The notes under the pieces are model-generated. The model had not been told where the DNA came from and ran no database searches. It was given only the letters and a program-made list of their open reading frames with translations. 64,000 nt of DNA from the NCBI GenBank assembly GCA_033675265.1, contig JAUJYZ010000436.1:164082-228081 (forward strand). Direction: 5' to 3'. The DNA comes from Actinostola sp. cb2023. Its lineage: Eukaryota; Cnidaria; Anthozoa; Actiniaria; Actinostolidae. This document shows positions 40,821 to 51,615 of the stretch, piece by piece (positions within the stretch are counted from its first letter, which is position 1; every line of letters begins with the position of its first letter). The translations under genes were made by a program, and so were the position numbers.

Positions 40821-41940
40821 CGACCGTGTCGAATTAAAAAGGTCCTACGAACGACTACTGAACAAAAGATATCACTTGTAGTGACAAAGCATCATAATAA
40901 TTTCCCGTGGGTGAGAGGGAGAGTACAATTTTGTTAATTACAGTGAAAAATGCCAAGAGCGCCAATGTTGTTGTCCCCCTCCCCCACAGGTTTGTATCGT
41001 ACAGGATGATGCGACATGGGAATTTCAAATAATGAATTTTTTCTCGGACCCAGACCTCTGACGCTGAGCAAATGTTCGAGTGGGATCTGGGTTCGAGATT
41101 ATAAAAAGCATTTGTAATTTACTCTTAAATTAATTCAAAAATACCTAAAGCAAGCTGAGCGCGCAATTTGCTAAAATCGATTTCAATGCATCGTTACACG
41201 ATCAATAAACGTTCGTCGGTGTCTATATGCAATCGATATTCTTTCGTGAATCGTTCGGTTCACCGACATTTGGAAATGCTAACATTTAGGTCGGGTCTTC
41301 GTGTAGCTGCACAAAAGTCCTGGCAATTGTTCTATTGTGACGTCATCAGACCTACATGACGTAACACATGACGTCATATACATCACGCCATATACATCAC
41401 ACGTGACACTTGAAGTAGTCTTTCAGGGGGAAAGTAAGTGTCCAATGACGTCATCAGACCTACATTACGTCATATATTGTCGTTCTATGTATTGTTTTTA
41501 CATTTTAAAAAACAGTAGCCAGGACAATTTTGTGCAGCTACATGAAGACTTTGCCAACATTTAGTATATTTAATCTTAACTTGTCTTTGCTGACGTTCAA
41601 AATTAATTAATTCAATTTCATATTTTAAAGTAGCCCGAGTAACTTTTGAAGTCAAATTCTAATAATAATTTAATAATAATAATAACATTTCCTCCGCCAT
41701 CTTGCAGAACTTATCAATAAAATTTTCGTCTCTTCATTCCGTTTTTTTTTTTTTTTCGGTCAATTTTCTGACAATTGCCAAATTAGTGTTATTTTAGCCT
41801 GGTTACCAATTCAAAATGGCGGACAAATCTGAGATATATTCAATCAGCAGATACAAAATCCACCAATCATTATCTGGCCTCAAGTGGTGGTCATTATCGT
41901 GACCGGAAGCGACGTCACTGAAACTCATTTTCACTAGCGA

Positions 41941-42420
41941 ACACCACAGGCAACCCAAGCTCTTGTGTGGTGGTTTTTAGAAAATATTTAAAATTGCTTC
42001 AAAGTTCACACTGAGAATTTGATTGAAATAAACATACCGTTGATTCAAAAGTCGTAGTTTGTTGAAAATTTGGTGATTGGGTATGTTTCTTTCAATCAAA
42101 GAGCGTTACGTGACGGAACTAAAAACGGCTGCGAAGGAGACTAGCTACACCATTTTAAGCAATGGGGAGTTTGCAGGTGTTGCGTGACATTACGTTCACC
42201 ATACGTTTCTTAAGAAAAAAGCCAACTTCGGTCGCTCATAACTTTCGCTCTATTCATCGAAATTACTTCAAAATTTCAATTTTTGCTATTTTTTGGATTA
42301 ATTTTGTTTTTGTTGGATTAAAATTTAAAATGTCACAACAAAATGTCACACCTGCAAACTCCCCATTTGAAAATCTTTTCTAAAATCCACCATATAAGAG
42401 CTTGGGTTTCCTGTGGTGCT
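41941..42420. mobile_element. MITE with CACCACAGGCAACCCAAGC ends, 480 bp, with nested pair
   Basis: CACCACAGGCAACCCAAGCTC at the left pairs with GAGCTTGGGTTTCCTGTGGTG at the right. Inside, GGGGAGTTTGCAGGTGT (42164) pairs with ACACCTGCAAACTCCCC (42349), so a second element may be nested. The end sequence is the same as the hairpin inside each 6340-7115 satellite unit. Confidence 0.78.
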
Positions 42421-43115
42421 GGTGCACATGCTTGCTTGTGCGTTTTCACACCACACAAGCCGCTTATGTTAGTGCCAGTGAAAGCCAGGGCCCTAGTTAC
42501 GCGGGCTTCCTGTGGTGGATGCCCGATGTTTTTAAATTTCCAATAAATTGAAATTTGATTGATAAATATGGTGTTTTATGGAAATGAATTGAATTCGAAG
42601 ATATTATTTTAGCATTATGGTGACGTGCCATATTGTTTCTCGTAAGTCACGCAAAAGTGAGTCACGCAACTAAGTCACGCGCTTAATTGTTAAAATTTGA
42701 GTTACTGTGTTATATAGTGCGTTATGCAGTTGTATCACGAATAGGCGTCACGTTACCAAGTAACCTTTTCAAATACCTATTGCGTGACGCTGTTGAGTTG
42801 GGTTTAGTAACGCAAGTTTGATTATGCATCCAATGTGTCCAATCCAAGACTCGAATTCCTCGTGTCACTTTTAAAGTATGTCACGTTTCTCAAACATCGG
42901 GTTTTCTGCATCGGATCACCATTTAAACGCGTTTTTTTATGTACAATAATGAATCCTACGTGTTCTTACAAACAACATTTCCAGTTCACGGATGACGTCA
43001 GTGCATGCGGAAGTCTGGAAAAGTTCCGGTGGATTTTGGTGCGATGACGTAATTATGACGTAAGACAATCCATCTCCATGGCAACGCAAACTTCTTGAAA
43101 CAAGCCACAAGGTTA

Positions 43116-43970
43116 TTAGTAATAACCCCCGTCGTTTTGGTACCGGTCGTCATAGGGACCATATCCATGCACCTGACTAGGGGCCGAGTTGTCATAACGA
43201 ATTTGGTCCCCTTGGAAACCGTGCTGCCCATCTTGCGCGTATTGTTGATCCGTATATGGTTCTTGTCCGTAATCCTGCTTGTACCCTTGGTCGGCACCAC
43301 ATTGGCCATATTCACCCTGGCCATCTTGATAATGTCCCTCCTGGTATTGGTCCTGCGGGTATTGGGTTTGATCCTGGTAAGGAGTTTGGGAACTATATTC
43401 CTGCAGGGCCATTGGTGAGCCGTAAGGGTTCTCAGCGGCGTAATCAAAGCCTTGCTCGTAGCCCTGCTCCCCCCGTCCGTAGTAGTAATCGTACCCGTTT
43501 TGTGGGTCTTCTTCGTAGCCCTGCGTCTCTGGGGGGTAGTCTTCGTACTGTGTCACCTGGAACCCCGGCGCATTTCGTCCCGCCTCGGAAATCTTCTGCT
43601 TTGACGGTTGGGAGATTCTCTGTTTAGGATCCTCTTTCTTGGCTTTCATTTTGTCCAGTGCTGCTTTTTGTGCCCCCGGGGTCCCGTCAGCGCTACACAC
43701 GCTCAGTCTTGGTGCGGTCATGTGGTCGAGCTTCAAGGGCGCCAAACTCTGTTTTCGCTCACTGCTATCCTTGAATGACGTCGATCTGCCCGAGGCGTTT
43801 GACAACATGGGGTTGGGGCGGTCTGGAAAGTCTGCGCCAGTCTGCATCATGCGTTTCGTGTCCTCTGGATCGTCAGGATGGAGATCACGCCAGTATTGGT
43901 CCAGGAACTCACCCAAATGTGCGCATGCGTCTTCGAAGATGGCCTCGTCAACAGATAGGTCAAACATATC
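43116..43970 (-). CDS. CACNB: CACNB last exon: end of GK domain and low-complexity tail
   Basis: Acceptor CCCTATCAG, phase 0, stop TAA at 43116-43118. It begins Asp-Met-Phe-Asp-Leu-Ser-Val-Asp-Glu and has Phe-Leu-Asp-Gln-Tyr-Trp-Arg-Asp-Leu-His-Pro, matching 'YLEAYWRATHPP' of vertebrate beta subunits. A basic/Ser-Lys linker follows. The last roughly 145 residues are dominated by Tyr, Gln, Gly and Asp, with many Tyr-X-Gln and Gln-Gly-X-Tyr repeats. Confidence 0.95.
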   Translation of the reverse strand, partial: DMFDLSVDEAIFEDACAHLGEFLDQYWRDLHPDDPEDTKRMMQTGADFPDRPNPMLSNASGRSTSFKDSSERKQSLAPLKLDHMTAPRLSVCSADGTPGAQKAALDKMKAKKEDPKQRISQPSKQKISEAGRNAPGFQVTQYEDYPPETQGYEEDPQNGYDYYYGRGEQGYEQGFDYAAENPYGSPMALQEYSSQTPYQDQTQYPQDQYQEGHYQDGQGEYGQCGADQGYKQDYGQEPYTDQQYAQDGQHGFQGDQIRYDNSAPSQVHGYGPYDDRYQNDGGYY

Positions 43971-46900
43971 CTGATAGGGGAAACAAAGCGTAAGTAGTAT
44001 GCCTCCCCTGTACACGACCATTATCTACTAGGGAGAGGTGATCTAATACTCATCTTCCTCAGGAAGGGAGGGGTGATCTTAGATCATCTTCCTCAGGAAG
44101 GGAGGGGTGATCTTAGATCATCTTCCTCAGGAAGGGAGGGGTGATCTTAGATCATCTTCCTCAGGAAGGGAGGGGTGATCTTAGATCATCTTCCTCAGGA
44201 AGGGAGAGGTGATCTTATACTCATCTTCCTCAGGATGGGAGGGGTGATCTTATACTCATCTGCCTCAGGAGGGGAGGGGTGATCTTATACTCATCTTCCT
44301 CAGGAAGGGAGGGGTGATCTTAGATCATCTTCCTCAGGAAGGGAGAGGTGATCTTATACTCATCTTCCTCAGGAAGGGAGGGGTGATCTTATACTCATCT
44401 TCCTCAGGAGGGGAGAGGTGATCTTATACTCATCTTCCTCAGGAGGGGAGGGGTGATCTTATACTCATCTTCCTCAGGAAGGGAGGGGTGATCTTATACT
44501 CATCTTCCTCAGGAAGGGAGGGGTGATCTTAGATCATCTTCCTCAGGAAGGGAGAGGTGATCTTATACTCATCTTCCTCAGGAAGGGAGGGGTGATCTTA
44601 GAACATCTTCCTCAGGAAGGAAGGGGTGATCTTATACTCATCTTCCTCAGGAAGGGAGAGGTGATCTTAGATCATCTTCCTCAGGAAGGGAGAGGTGATC
44701 TTATACTCATCTTCCTCAGGAAGGGAGGGGTGATCTTATACTCATCTTCCTCAGGAAGGGAGGGGTGATCTTATACTCATCTTTCTCAGGAAGGGAGGGG
44801 TGATCTTATACTCATCTTCCTCAGGAAGGGAGGGGTGATCTTATACTCATCTTCCTCAGGAAGGGAGGGGTGATCTTATACTCATCTCATCTCAGGAAGG
44901 GAGGGGTGATCTTATACTCATCTTCCTCAGGAGGGGAGGGGTGATCTTATACTCATCTTCCTCAGGAAGGGAGGGGTGATCTTATACTCATCTTCCTCAG
45001 GAGGGGAGGGGTGATCTTATACTCATCTTCCTCAGGAAGGGAGGGGTGATCTTATACTCATCTTTCTCAGGAAGGGAGGGGTGATCTTAGAACATCTTCC
45101 TCAGGAAGGGAGGGGTGATCTTATACTCATCTTCCTCAGGAAGGGAGGGGTGATCTTATAGATCATCTTCCTCAGGAAGGGAGGGGTGATCTTATACTCA
45201 TCTTCCTCAGGAAGGGAGGGGTGATCTTATACTCATCTTCCTCAGGAAGGGAGGGGGGTGATCTTATACTCATCTTTCTCAGGAAGGGAGGGGTGATCTT
45301 ATACTCATCTTCCTCAGGAAGGGAGGGGTGATCTTATACTCATCTTCCTCAGGAAGGGAGGGGTGATCTTATACTCATCTTCCTCAGGAAGGGAGGGGTG
45401 ATCTTATACTCATCTTCCTCAGGAGGGGAGGGGTGATCTTATACTCATCTTCCTCAGGAAGGGAGGGGTGATCTTATACTCATCTTCCTCAGGAAGGGAG
45501 GGGTGATCTTATACTCATCTTCCTCAGGAAGGGAGGGGTGATCTTAGATCATCTTCCTCAGGAAGGGAGGGGTGATCTTATACTCATCTTCCTCAGGAAG
45601 GGAGGGGTGATCTTAGAACATCTTCCTCAGGAAGGAAGGGGTGATCTTATACTCATCTTCCTCAGGAAGGGAGGGGTGATCTTATATCATCTTCCTCAGG
45701 AAGGGAGGGGTGATCTTATACTCATCTTCCTCAGGAAGGGAGGGGTGATACTCTTATAGGGAGGGGTGATCTTATACTCATCTTCCTCAGGAAGGGAGGG
45801 GTGATCTTATACTCATCTTCCTCAGGAAGGGAGGGGTGATCTTATACTCATCTTCCTCAGGAAGGGGAGGGGTGATCTTATACTCATCTTCCTCAGGAAG
45901 GGAGGGGTGATCTTATACTCATCTTCCTCAGGAAGGGAGGGGTGATCTTATACTCATCTTCCTCAGGAGGGGAGGGGTGATCTTATACTCATCTTCCTCA
46001 GGAGGGGAGGGGTGATCTTATACTCATCTTCCTCAGGAGGGGAGGGGTGATCTTATACTCATCTTTCTCCTCAGGAAGGGAGGGGTGATCTTATACTCAT
46101 CTTCCTCAGGAAGGGAGGGGTGATCTTATACTCATCTTCCTCAGGAAGGGAGGGGTGATCTTATACTCATCTTCCTCAGGAAGGGAGGGGTGATCTTATA
46201 TCATCTTCCTCAGGAAGGGAGGGGTGATCTTATACTCATCTTCCTCAGGAAGGGAGGGGTGATCTATATACTCATCTTTCTCAGGAAGGGAGGGGTGATC
46301 TTATACTCATCTTTCTCAGGAAGGGAGGGGTGATCTTATACTCATCTTCCTCAGGAGGAGAGGGGTGATCTTATACTCATCTTCCTCAGGAAGGGAGGGG
46401 TGATCTTATACTCATCTTCCTCAGGAAGGGAGGGGTGATCTTATACTCATCTTCCTCAGGAGGGGAGGGGTGATCTTATACTCATCTTCCTCAGGAGGGG
46501 AGGGGTGATCTTATACTCATCTTCAGGAGGAGAGGGGTGATCTTATACTCATCTTCCTCAGGAGGGGAGGGGTGATCTTATACTCATCTTCCTCAGGAGG
46601 GGAGGGGTGATCTTATACTCATCTTCCTCAGGAGGGGAGGGGTGGTCATTCTCAACTATCAAGATCTCCCTACTAGTCACGTCGTGGGTCAATGGCCCCG
46701 TGCTGGTGACGTCATAGGTCAAAGTCTAAATGACCACCCCTCCCCTATTAAAGCAAATTGAGTTTAAATCAAAGGTGATTGGAGGACGTGTACCACAGGC
46801 AGCCCAACCATCTAGAGTCCTAGGATGCACTGGAAGAGTTAACAGACGATTGTATGGTTTCCCAAAGAACACAAGAACAAGGTAACTATACCAAACTGAA

Positions 46901-49058
46901 TGCAGTGCGACAGTCAAACGTTTGGCCAACTTTTAATGTATTTGCATACTATTGTATAGTTATGGCTAGAAATATCTTTCATCAGACAGACAGAAGTACG
47001 CAAAATCTACACTTTTCAGTGTTTCGTAGTAGTATAAAACTCACGCAATTTCTCCCAACAATGACATCATTTTCAAAATCGTGACGTCATTATCAAGATC
47101 GTGACGTATTTTTCAAAAGCGTGACGTCATTTTCAAATCCGTGACGTTTTTAAAATCGTGACGTCATCTTAAAATTGTGACGTCATTTTCATAATAATGA
47201 GGTCATTTTCATAATAATGAGGTCATTTTCATAATAATGACGTCATTTTCATAATAATGAGGTCATTTTCATAATAATGACGTCCTCTAACTGTTCTGCT
47301 TACCTCATTACATTGGAGCAATTTCTGTGCACCCACGACTTGTACGTTCATGTTTTTCTTGCTGCGACCTCGTAGTTTGATAAGCTTCTGAAGGATGTCG
47401 GGTAACATCTTGATGTAGACAATGACTGGCGCCAGCGAACAATCGGTCAGCTGCGACGGATGATTGAGGACCTCACTGTCTACTATGACTATATCAAGGC
47501 TTTTTGCTAGTTCGTAGATTTGTTCGATTTCTCTTTGGACTTCAGCTTTGATAGCAAAATGAAAGAGTCGAATCAGTGGTTGATCGGGACCCGCGGGAAT
47601 CCCGCGTTCTTTAAGTGTTACCGGGACCCGCGGGAATCACTCGTTATTCAAGTATTACCGGGACCCGCGGGAATCCCTCTATATACAAGTGCTACCGGGA
47701 CCCGCGGGAATCCCTCGTTATTCAAGTGTTTTCTGGACCCGCGGGAATTCCTTGTTGTTCACTTGTTAACGGGACCCGCGGTAATCCCGCGTTTATTCAC
47801 GTGTTACCGGGACCCGCGGGAATCCCGCGATATTCAAGTGTTACCCGCGGGACCTGATTTCATGCCTACCTGTTACGCGTTGGCTACTTTTTGTCAGCCC
47901 AAAACCTTTCTCGTTGGGATTCGATTTTGACGAACGTTTTGAGAGACCGATATCTGTATGAGCCTTGAAGATGTGTATTCTAGAAGACGCGAAAGTAAAT
48001 ATAATATTAGACGAACTTCTCTAGTGAGAGAGAAGAGAAAGAGAAAGAGCCGAAGGAAAATGTTGCGAGAGATTGGGAATATGCCAGGGGAACGGGTCAC
48101 GATGAGAGAAGCGAGAGGAATGGGGCGAAACGCGGAGAGAACGGAGCGATCTGGATTATGCGGAGGGAATGAGGCGAGAGTAAGAAAGACGCGCAGGGGA
48201 TTGGGGCGAAAGATGGAAGACGGGGGAAGGGAACGCAGAGGAAACGCGGCGAGAGTAAGAAAGACGCGGGGGGGAACGTAAAGAGTCACGAAGGGAATGG
48301 GGCGAAACATTGAGGCTCTAGTGGCACTTGTATGATTGTGTAAATAAATAAATAAGGCGGGAATTATAGTAGTCTTACCTTCCTGAAAATCGTTTTTTAA
48401 GGTAGTTGTATAACGCCTTGTGCATAAGATCTGTGACCTGTGATATAGATAGTATGTGTAAGAACATGTAGACGTTCTGTGATATAGAAAAAAGCGCGGT
48501 TCTCTACTTTCTCATAGCACATAATGCTTTGCGCCTTGGGGGGTAATACAAAAGAAAATGGGAGCTTTCTGTCAACCATTGTAATTATGCAACACCATTT
48601 TCTTTGGTATTACCCCCAAGGCGCAAAGCATTATTGTGCTATGAGAAAGTAGAGAATAGAAGGAAACCCAGGAAATTAAGTTCTCTATTACTCTTCTTTC
48701 CTTCCTTCCTTCCTTCCTTCCTTCCTTCCTTCCTTCCTTCCTTCCTTCCTTCCTTCCTTCCTTCCTTCCTTCCTTCCTTCCTTCCTTCCTTCCTTCCTTC
48801 CTTCCTTCCTTCCTTCCTTCCTTCCTTCCTTCCTTCCTTCCTTTCTTTCTTGCCTTCTTACTAGACCGTTCATGACCATCTTCTCTTCCCTTCCTTTCCC
48901 ACCCATCCACTTCCTCTGAGAGCGAGCCAGATTGACTGCTGTTCATCTATCCTCACCTCATATCCACGTAGGGAGGGTCCCAGTACGATAATGGGGCGGG
49001 TAGCAGGCACGACCTCGTAGGGAGGCATTGAGAATTCGCTAGATGAACTGATGGAACT
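43116..49058 (-). CDS. CACNB: Voltage-gated calcium channel beta subunit gene, 3' part (5 exons)
   Basis: Gene-level entry. Beta subunits are cytoplasmic MAGUK-like proteins (SH3 plus guanylate-kinase-like domain) that bind the alpha-1 I-II linker and promote surface expression and gating of CaV channels. Five exons read in frame: 49058-48957, 48437-48379, 47979-47870, 47545-47304, 43970-43116. They give Pro-Pro-Tyr-Glu-Val-Val-Pro...Gly-Pro-Ser-Leu-Arg-Gly-Tyr-Glu, the GK core, Ala-Pro-Val-Ile-Val-Tyr-Ile-Lys, and Asp-Ala-Cys-Ala-His-Leu-Gly-Glu-Phe-Leu, all colinear with animal CACNB. The SH3 and N-terminal exons are not seen and probably lie beyond 64000 or were missed. The family is firm; the paralog number does not apply to an invertebrate gene. 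Confidence 0.94.
44033..46645. repeat. 2.6-kb satellite of 35-bp units (GGGAGGGGTGATCTTATACT)
   Basis: About 75 units of GGGAGGGGTGATCTTATACT plus CATCTTCCTCAGGAA, with a shorter variant (TTAGATCATC). It occupies most of the last CACNB intron, ending 63 bp from the last exon. The frames seen in it are compositional. Confidence 0.97.
47040..47285. repeat. GTGACGTCATTTTCAAAAT array with CRE-like palindromes
   Basis: About 13 units of 17-20 bp, sitting 18 bp downstream (in gene sense) of the donor of the 47304-47545 exon. At least five carry perfect TGACGTCA; others have GAGGTCA. Confidence 0.9.
47304..47545 (-). CDS. CACNB: CACNB exon, GK domain core
   Basis: Acceptor ATCAAAG, donor GTAAGC, phase 1 to 0. 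It encodes Ala-Glu-Val-Gln-Arg-Glu-Ile-Glu, Ile-Val-Ile-Val-Asp-Ser-Glu and Asn-His-Pro-Ser-Gln-Leu, then Ala-Pro-Val-Ile-Val-Tyr-Ile-Lys and Leu-Ile-Lys-Leu-Arg-Gly. These are diagnostic of CACNB GK ('AEVQSEIERI', 'LDADTINHPAQL', 'APIIVYIKI'). Confidence 0.97.
47578..47850. repeat. GC-rich 42-bp minisatellite with CCCGCGGG palindromes
   Basis: Seven units of GGGACCCGCGGGAATCCCGC plus ATTCAAGTGTTACC between two CACNB exons; far more GC-rich than the surroundings. Confidence 0.92.
47870..47979 (-). CDS. CACNB: CACNB exon, 110 bp
   Basis: Acceptor TCTTCTAG, donor GTAGGC, phase 2 to 1. It encodes Arg-Ile-His-Ile-Phe-Lys-Ala-His-Thr-Asp-Ile-Gly-Leu-Ser-Lys-Arg-Ser, matching 'RISITRVTADISLAKRS'. 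The exon was identified by homology and phase; it is too short to stand out as an ORF. Confidence 0.93.
48379..48437 (-). CDS. CACNB: CACNB exon, 59 bp
   Basis: Acceptor TATCACAG, donor GTAAGA, phase 0 to 2. It encodes Val-Thr-Asp-Leu-Met-His-Lys-Ala-Leu-Tyr-Asn-Tyr-Leu-Lys-Lys-Arg-Phe, matching 'VTDMMQKALFDFLKHRF'. Confidence 0.95.
48500..48656. mobile_element. Foldback MITE, 157 bp
   Basis: TTCTCTACTTTCTCATAGCA pairs with TGCTATGAGAAAGTAGAGAA; arms of about 55 bp. It lies 63 bp upstream (gene sense) of the 59-bp CACNB exon. Confidence 0.85.
48697..48846. repeat. (TTCC)n microsatellite, 150 bp
   Basis: About 36 perfect CTTC tetramers in a CACNB intron, polypyrimidine on the + strand and polypurine in the gene sense. 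Confidence 0.97.
48957..49058 (-). CDS. CACNB: CACNB exon, start of GK domain, 102 bp
   Basis: Acceptor TGTTTCAG, donor GTGAGG, phase 0 to 0. It encodes a Ser-rich lead, then Met-Pro-Pro-Tyr-Glu-Val-Val-Pro-Ala-Thr-Arg-Pro-Ile-Ile-Val-Leu-Gly-Pro-Ser-Leu, the start of the CACNB GK domain. Confidence 0.96.
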
Positions 49059-49226
49059 CTGAAACACAATAGAAAAAGATCATTACCATTCTAATTTGAA
49101 TACAGTGAAGACAGTTAGAAGACAGTAGAAGACAGTGAATACAATAGAATACAGTGAATACAATAGAATGCCGTGAATACAGTATAATTGATTGTTATTT
49201 ATTTTTATTTTTAGAATACATAGAGG

Positions 49227-49362
49227 TTATTACACGGGTAGTTGTGTAATACGGCTGGATATTTTTACGAGTGTGCCGTATTTTGACGAGCCGTAGACGA
49301 GTCAAAATACAAACAGACGAGTCAAAATATCCAGCCGTATTACACAACTACCCGTGTAATAA
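49227..49362. mobile_element. Foldback MITE, about 136 bp
   Basis: TTATTACACGGGTAGTTGTG pairs with CACAACTACCCGTGTAATAA; arms of about 40 bp. The loop carries repeated GACGAGTCAAAATA. Confidence 0.85.
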
Positions 49363-50034
49363 ATTGTTTATTATACGACAACAAAATAAACAAAAAAAAC
49401 CGTCTTTTTCTCTTTCTTTTTATTTGGCCGGACAAAACAAGAAACAAACTGAGCGCGCGCGCAAAATTGACGTGTCCGAATTCTAAAACGTGTAATACGC
49501 TGTCATATTTGTACTCGTATTTGTACTGTAACATTACAAGTTGTGTAATAAAGTAAAATACAGTGAATACGGTAAACTAGAATATAGGGAATTATCCACA
49601 AGGATAGTGAAAATGTGTATGACACAGGAGAATATATGCCAGGGTACTCTAACATGGTACTCAGTTAACATGAAGTATATATGGGGAATTAAGAAAACTG
49701 AACTCCTCTTGAGGGATGCATATTTTTCACCTATTAAACTATTTACGACCTTTTTTCATATCACAGATCGAATTCCAATTAACTCTTTGTGTGAGATCAG
49801 CCAAAATAAATGGTAAGTACATCCAATAAAGTGCATACAGATATTACGTATAGAAATTACATACACTTTAATATCCGACCACCTGACAAAAATGGTCGCT
49901 TAATTCAGGTTTTCTAAAGAAAGAATGAACCTCCGAATTCCGACCATGAGTTTGTGGTCGCATATAAGAGGGCTATGTACAATTTACAGTCAGACCTGTT
50001 TTATGCGACCACGGGAATAACTTGGATAGATAAG

Positions 50035-50640
50035 TGATACAATAGTAAGGTGGTCAGTCAGTCATGTCTACCAGATCAGAAAGTAGTACAAGGGGGTCTA
50101 TGTGGGCCATTTCTCACTACAATAGTAAGGTGGTCAGTCAGTCATGTCTACCAGATCATAAAGTAGTACAAGGGGGTCTATGTGGGCCATTTCTCACTGC
50201 AATTCAGTCATGTCTACCAGATCATAAAGTAGAATAAGGGGGTCTATGTGGGCCATTTCTCACTGCAATAGTAAGGTGGTCAGTCAGTCATGTCTACCAG
50301 AGCATAAAGTAGTACAAGGGGGTCTATGTGGGCCATTTCTCACTACAATAGTAAGGTGGTCAGTCGGTCATGTCTACCAGATCATAAAGTAGTACAAGGG
50401 GGTCTATGTGGGCCATTTCTCACTACAATAGTAAGGTGGTCAGTCGGTCATGTCTACCAGATCATAAAGTAGTACAAGGGGGTCTATGTGGGCCATTTCT
50501 CACTACAATAGTAAGGTGGTCAGTCAGTCATCATGTCTACCAGATCAGAAAGCTAGTAGTACAAGGGGGTCTATGTTGGCCCTTTCTCACTACAATGGTA
50601 AGGTGGTCAGTCAGTCATGTCTATACCAGATCAGAAAATA
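50035..50640. repeat. 82-bp minisatellite, about 7 copies
   Basis: Unit ACAATAGTAAGGTGGTCAGT plus CATGTCTACCAGATCATAAA plus GTAGTACAAGGGGGTCTATG plus GGCCATTTCTCACT. Confidence 0.95.
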
Positions 50641-50753
50641 GCATGAGGCGCCTATATATTGTAGGACTGAAATAGGAAGGCGAGCGTTCAAACATTCTAG
50701 TTTAAGAGGCAAAAAACCATGAATTTCCAAAGTCAACAAGGAAGAGTAGTTAC

Positions 50754-50786
50754 CATGCCAAGCAGTCGCCTTTCCTCAAGAGACAT
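50754..50786 (-). CDS. Candidate short alternative first coding exon of CACNB
   Basis: On the minus strand an ATG with A at -3 opens an 11-codon frame (Met-Ser-Leu-Glu-Glu-Arg-Arg-Leu-Leu-Gly-Met) that ends exactly at a GTAACT donor in phase 0. The next confirmed exon (49058) starts in phase 0, so the two join in frame. The product would lack SH3 and begin just before the GK domain. 'SLEE.R..L' also recalls the pre-SH3 'SLEEDREAL' of beta subunits. A chance ORF is possible. Confidence 0.3.
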
Positions 50787-51615
50787 TCTTGTGTTGGGTT
50801 GATGGAACTAATAACTATCTTCTTTACCCTATGGCGACACTCCGAGGGATGTATTGAACAGCTTTTTTGGAGGCTCCGTCTACGTGGAATTGTTTTACCG
50901 TCACTCCTTTTTACGTAGGTCAACATTCAAATAACATTATTATCAACTTTGCCGATCTTTTTCCCGAGACTCTTAGCCACCGAAATTCCAATTCAAAAAC
51001 GTGTTCCTCTGTTCACCGTTTCGAGATGTTAAGCGTCATTTTTACGGCGTGAAAACTTCTCTCCTGCGCGCTTTCGTGTTGTCTTAACGCTATACTTAAC
51101 TTTCAGTTGGTTTTAGACTTTAACACGGTTGGAATCCTAGCATTCAACCTCAATGCACGTTTTCAATTATTCAACCCGTTTGCGATCCATAATTGATGTG
51201 CTGTTAAAAGGGGGTGTTCGGGTTCTCATGGTAGAGCCACGTCACATAGAGTTCACTGTATGAGCGATGTAGCAGATAAGCAATCCTTTTTTCTTGAGAT
51301 AATCAATTGTTTTGAGATCATCATTTTTTTATTTTCTTTCGAGATTTTTCTTTCTTATTTTGAGATAATCAAATTTGTTTTTTTAGAATTTGTTTTTTTT
51401 AGATTATTATTTTTGAGATATAATCATTTTTTTTAGATAATCTTTTTTTCTGAGATAATCAATCTTTTGGAGCGAGTAGATAATAAACCACAATACAGAA
51501 GAGAGTCTATTTGGTAAGTTTGGTCTTAATGTAATTTACTTCACTCATGAATACAGAATTCGAAAACCGTTCAGGTTAGAGAGAGGTGGAGTTTAAATAG
51601 AAGTTTTTGGAATGA

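Larger units (their letters stand above)
38703..43115. other. Intergenic region between two convergent genes
   Basis: No gene is recognisable. It holds the third GGCCTGGTTACC array, a long pyrimidine tract, the CGGTAATACGACCAC array and the 41941-42420 foldback element. At 41340-41470 there is a duplicated TGACGTCATCAGACCTACAT segment. I found no confident poly(A) signal for either gene; the 3' UTRs are unmapped. Confidence 0.6.

Noticed and set aside
43116..43627. Plus-strand frames antisense to the CACNB tail
   Set aside because: They are shadows of the last CACNB exon; the minus-strand reading is conserved and spliced.
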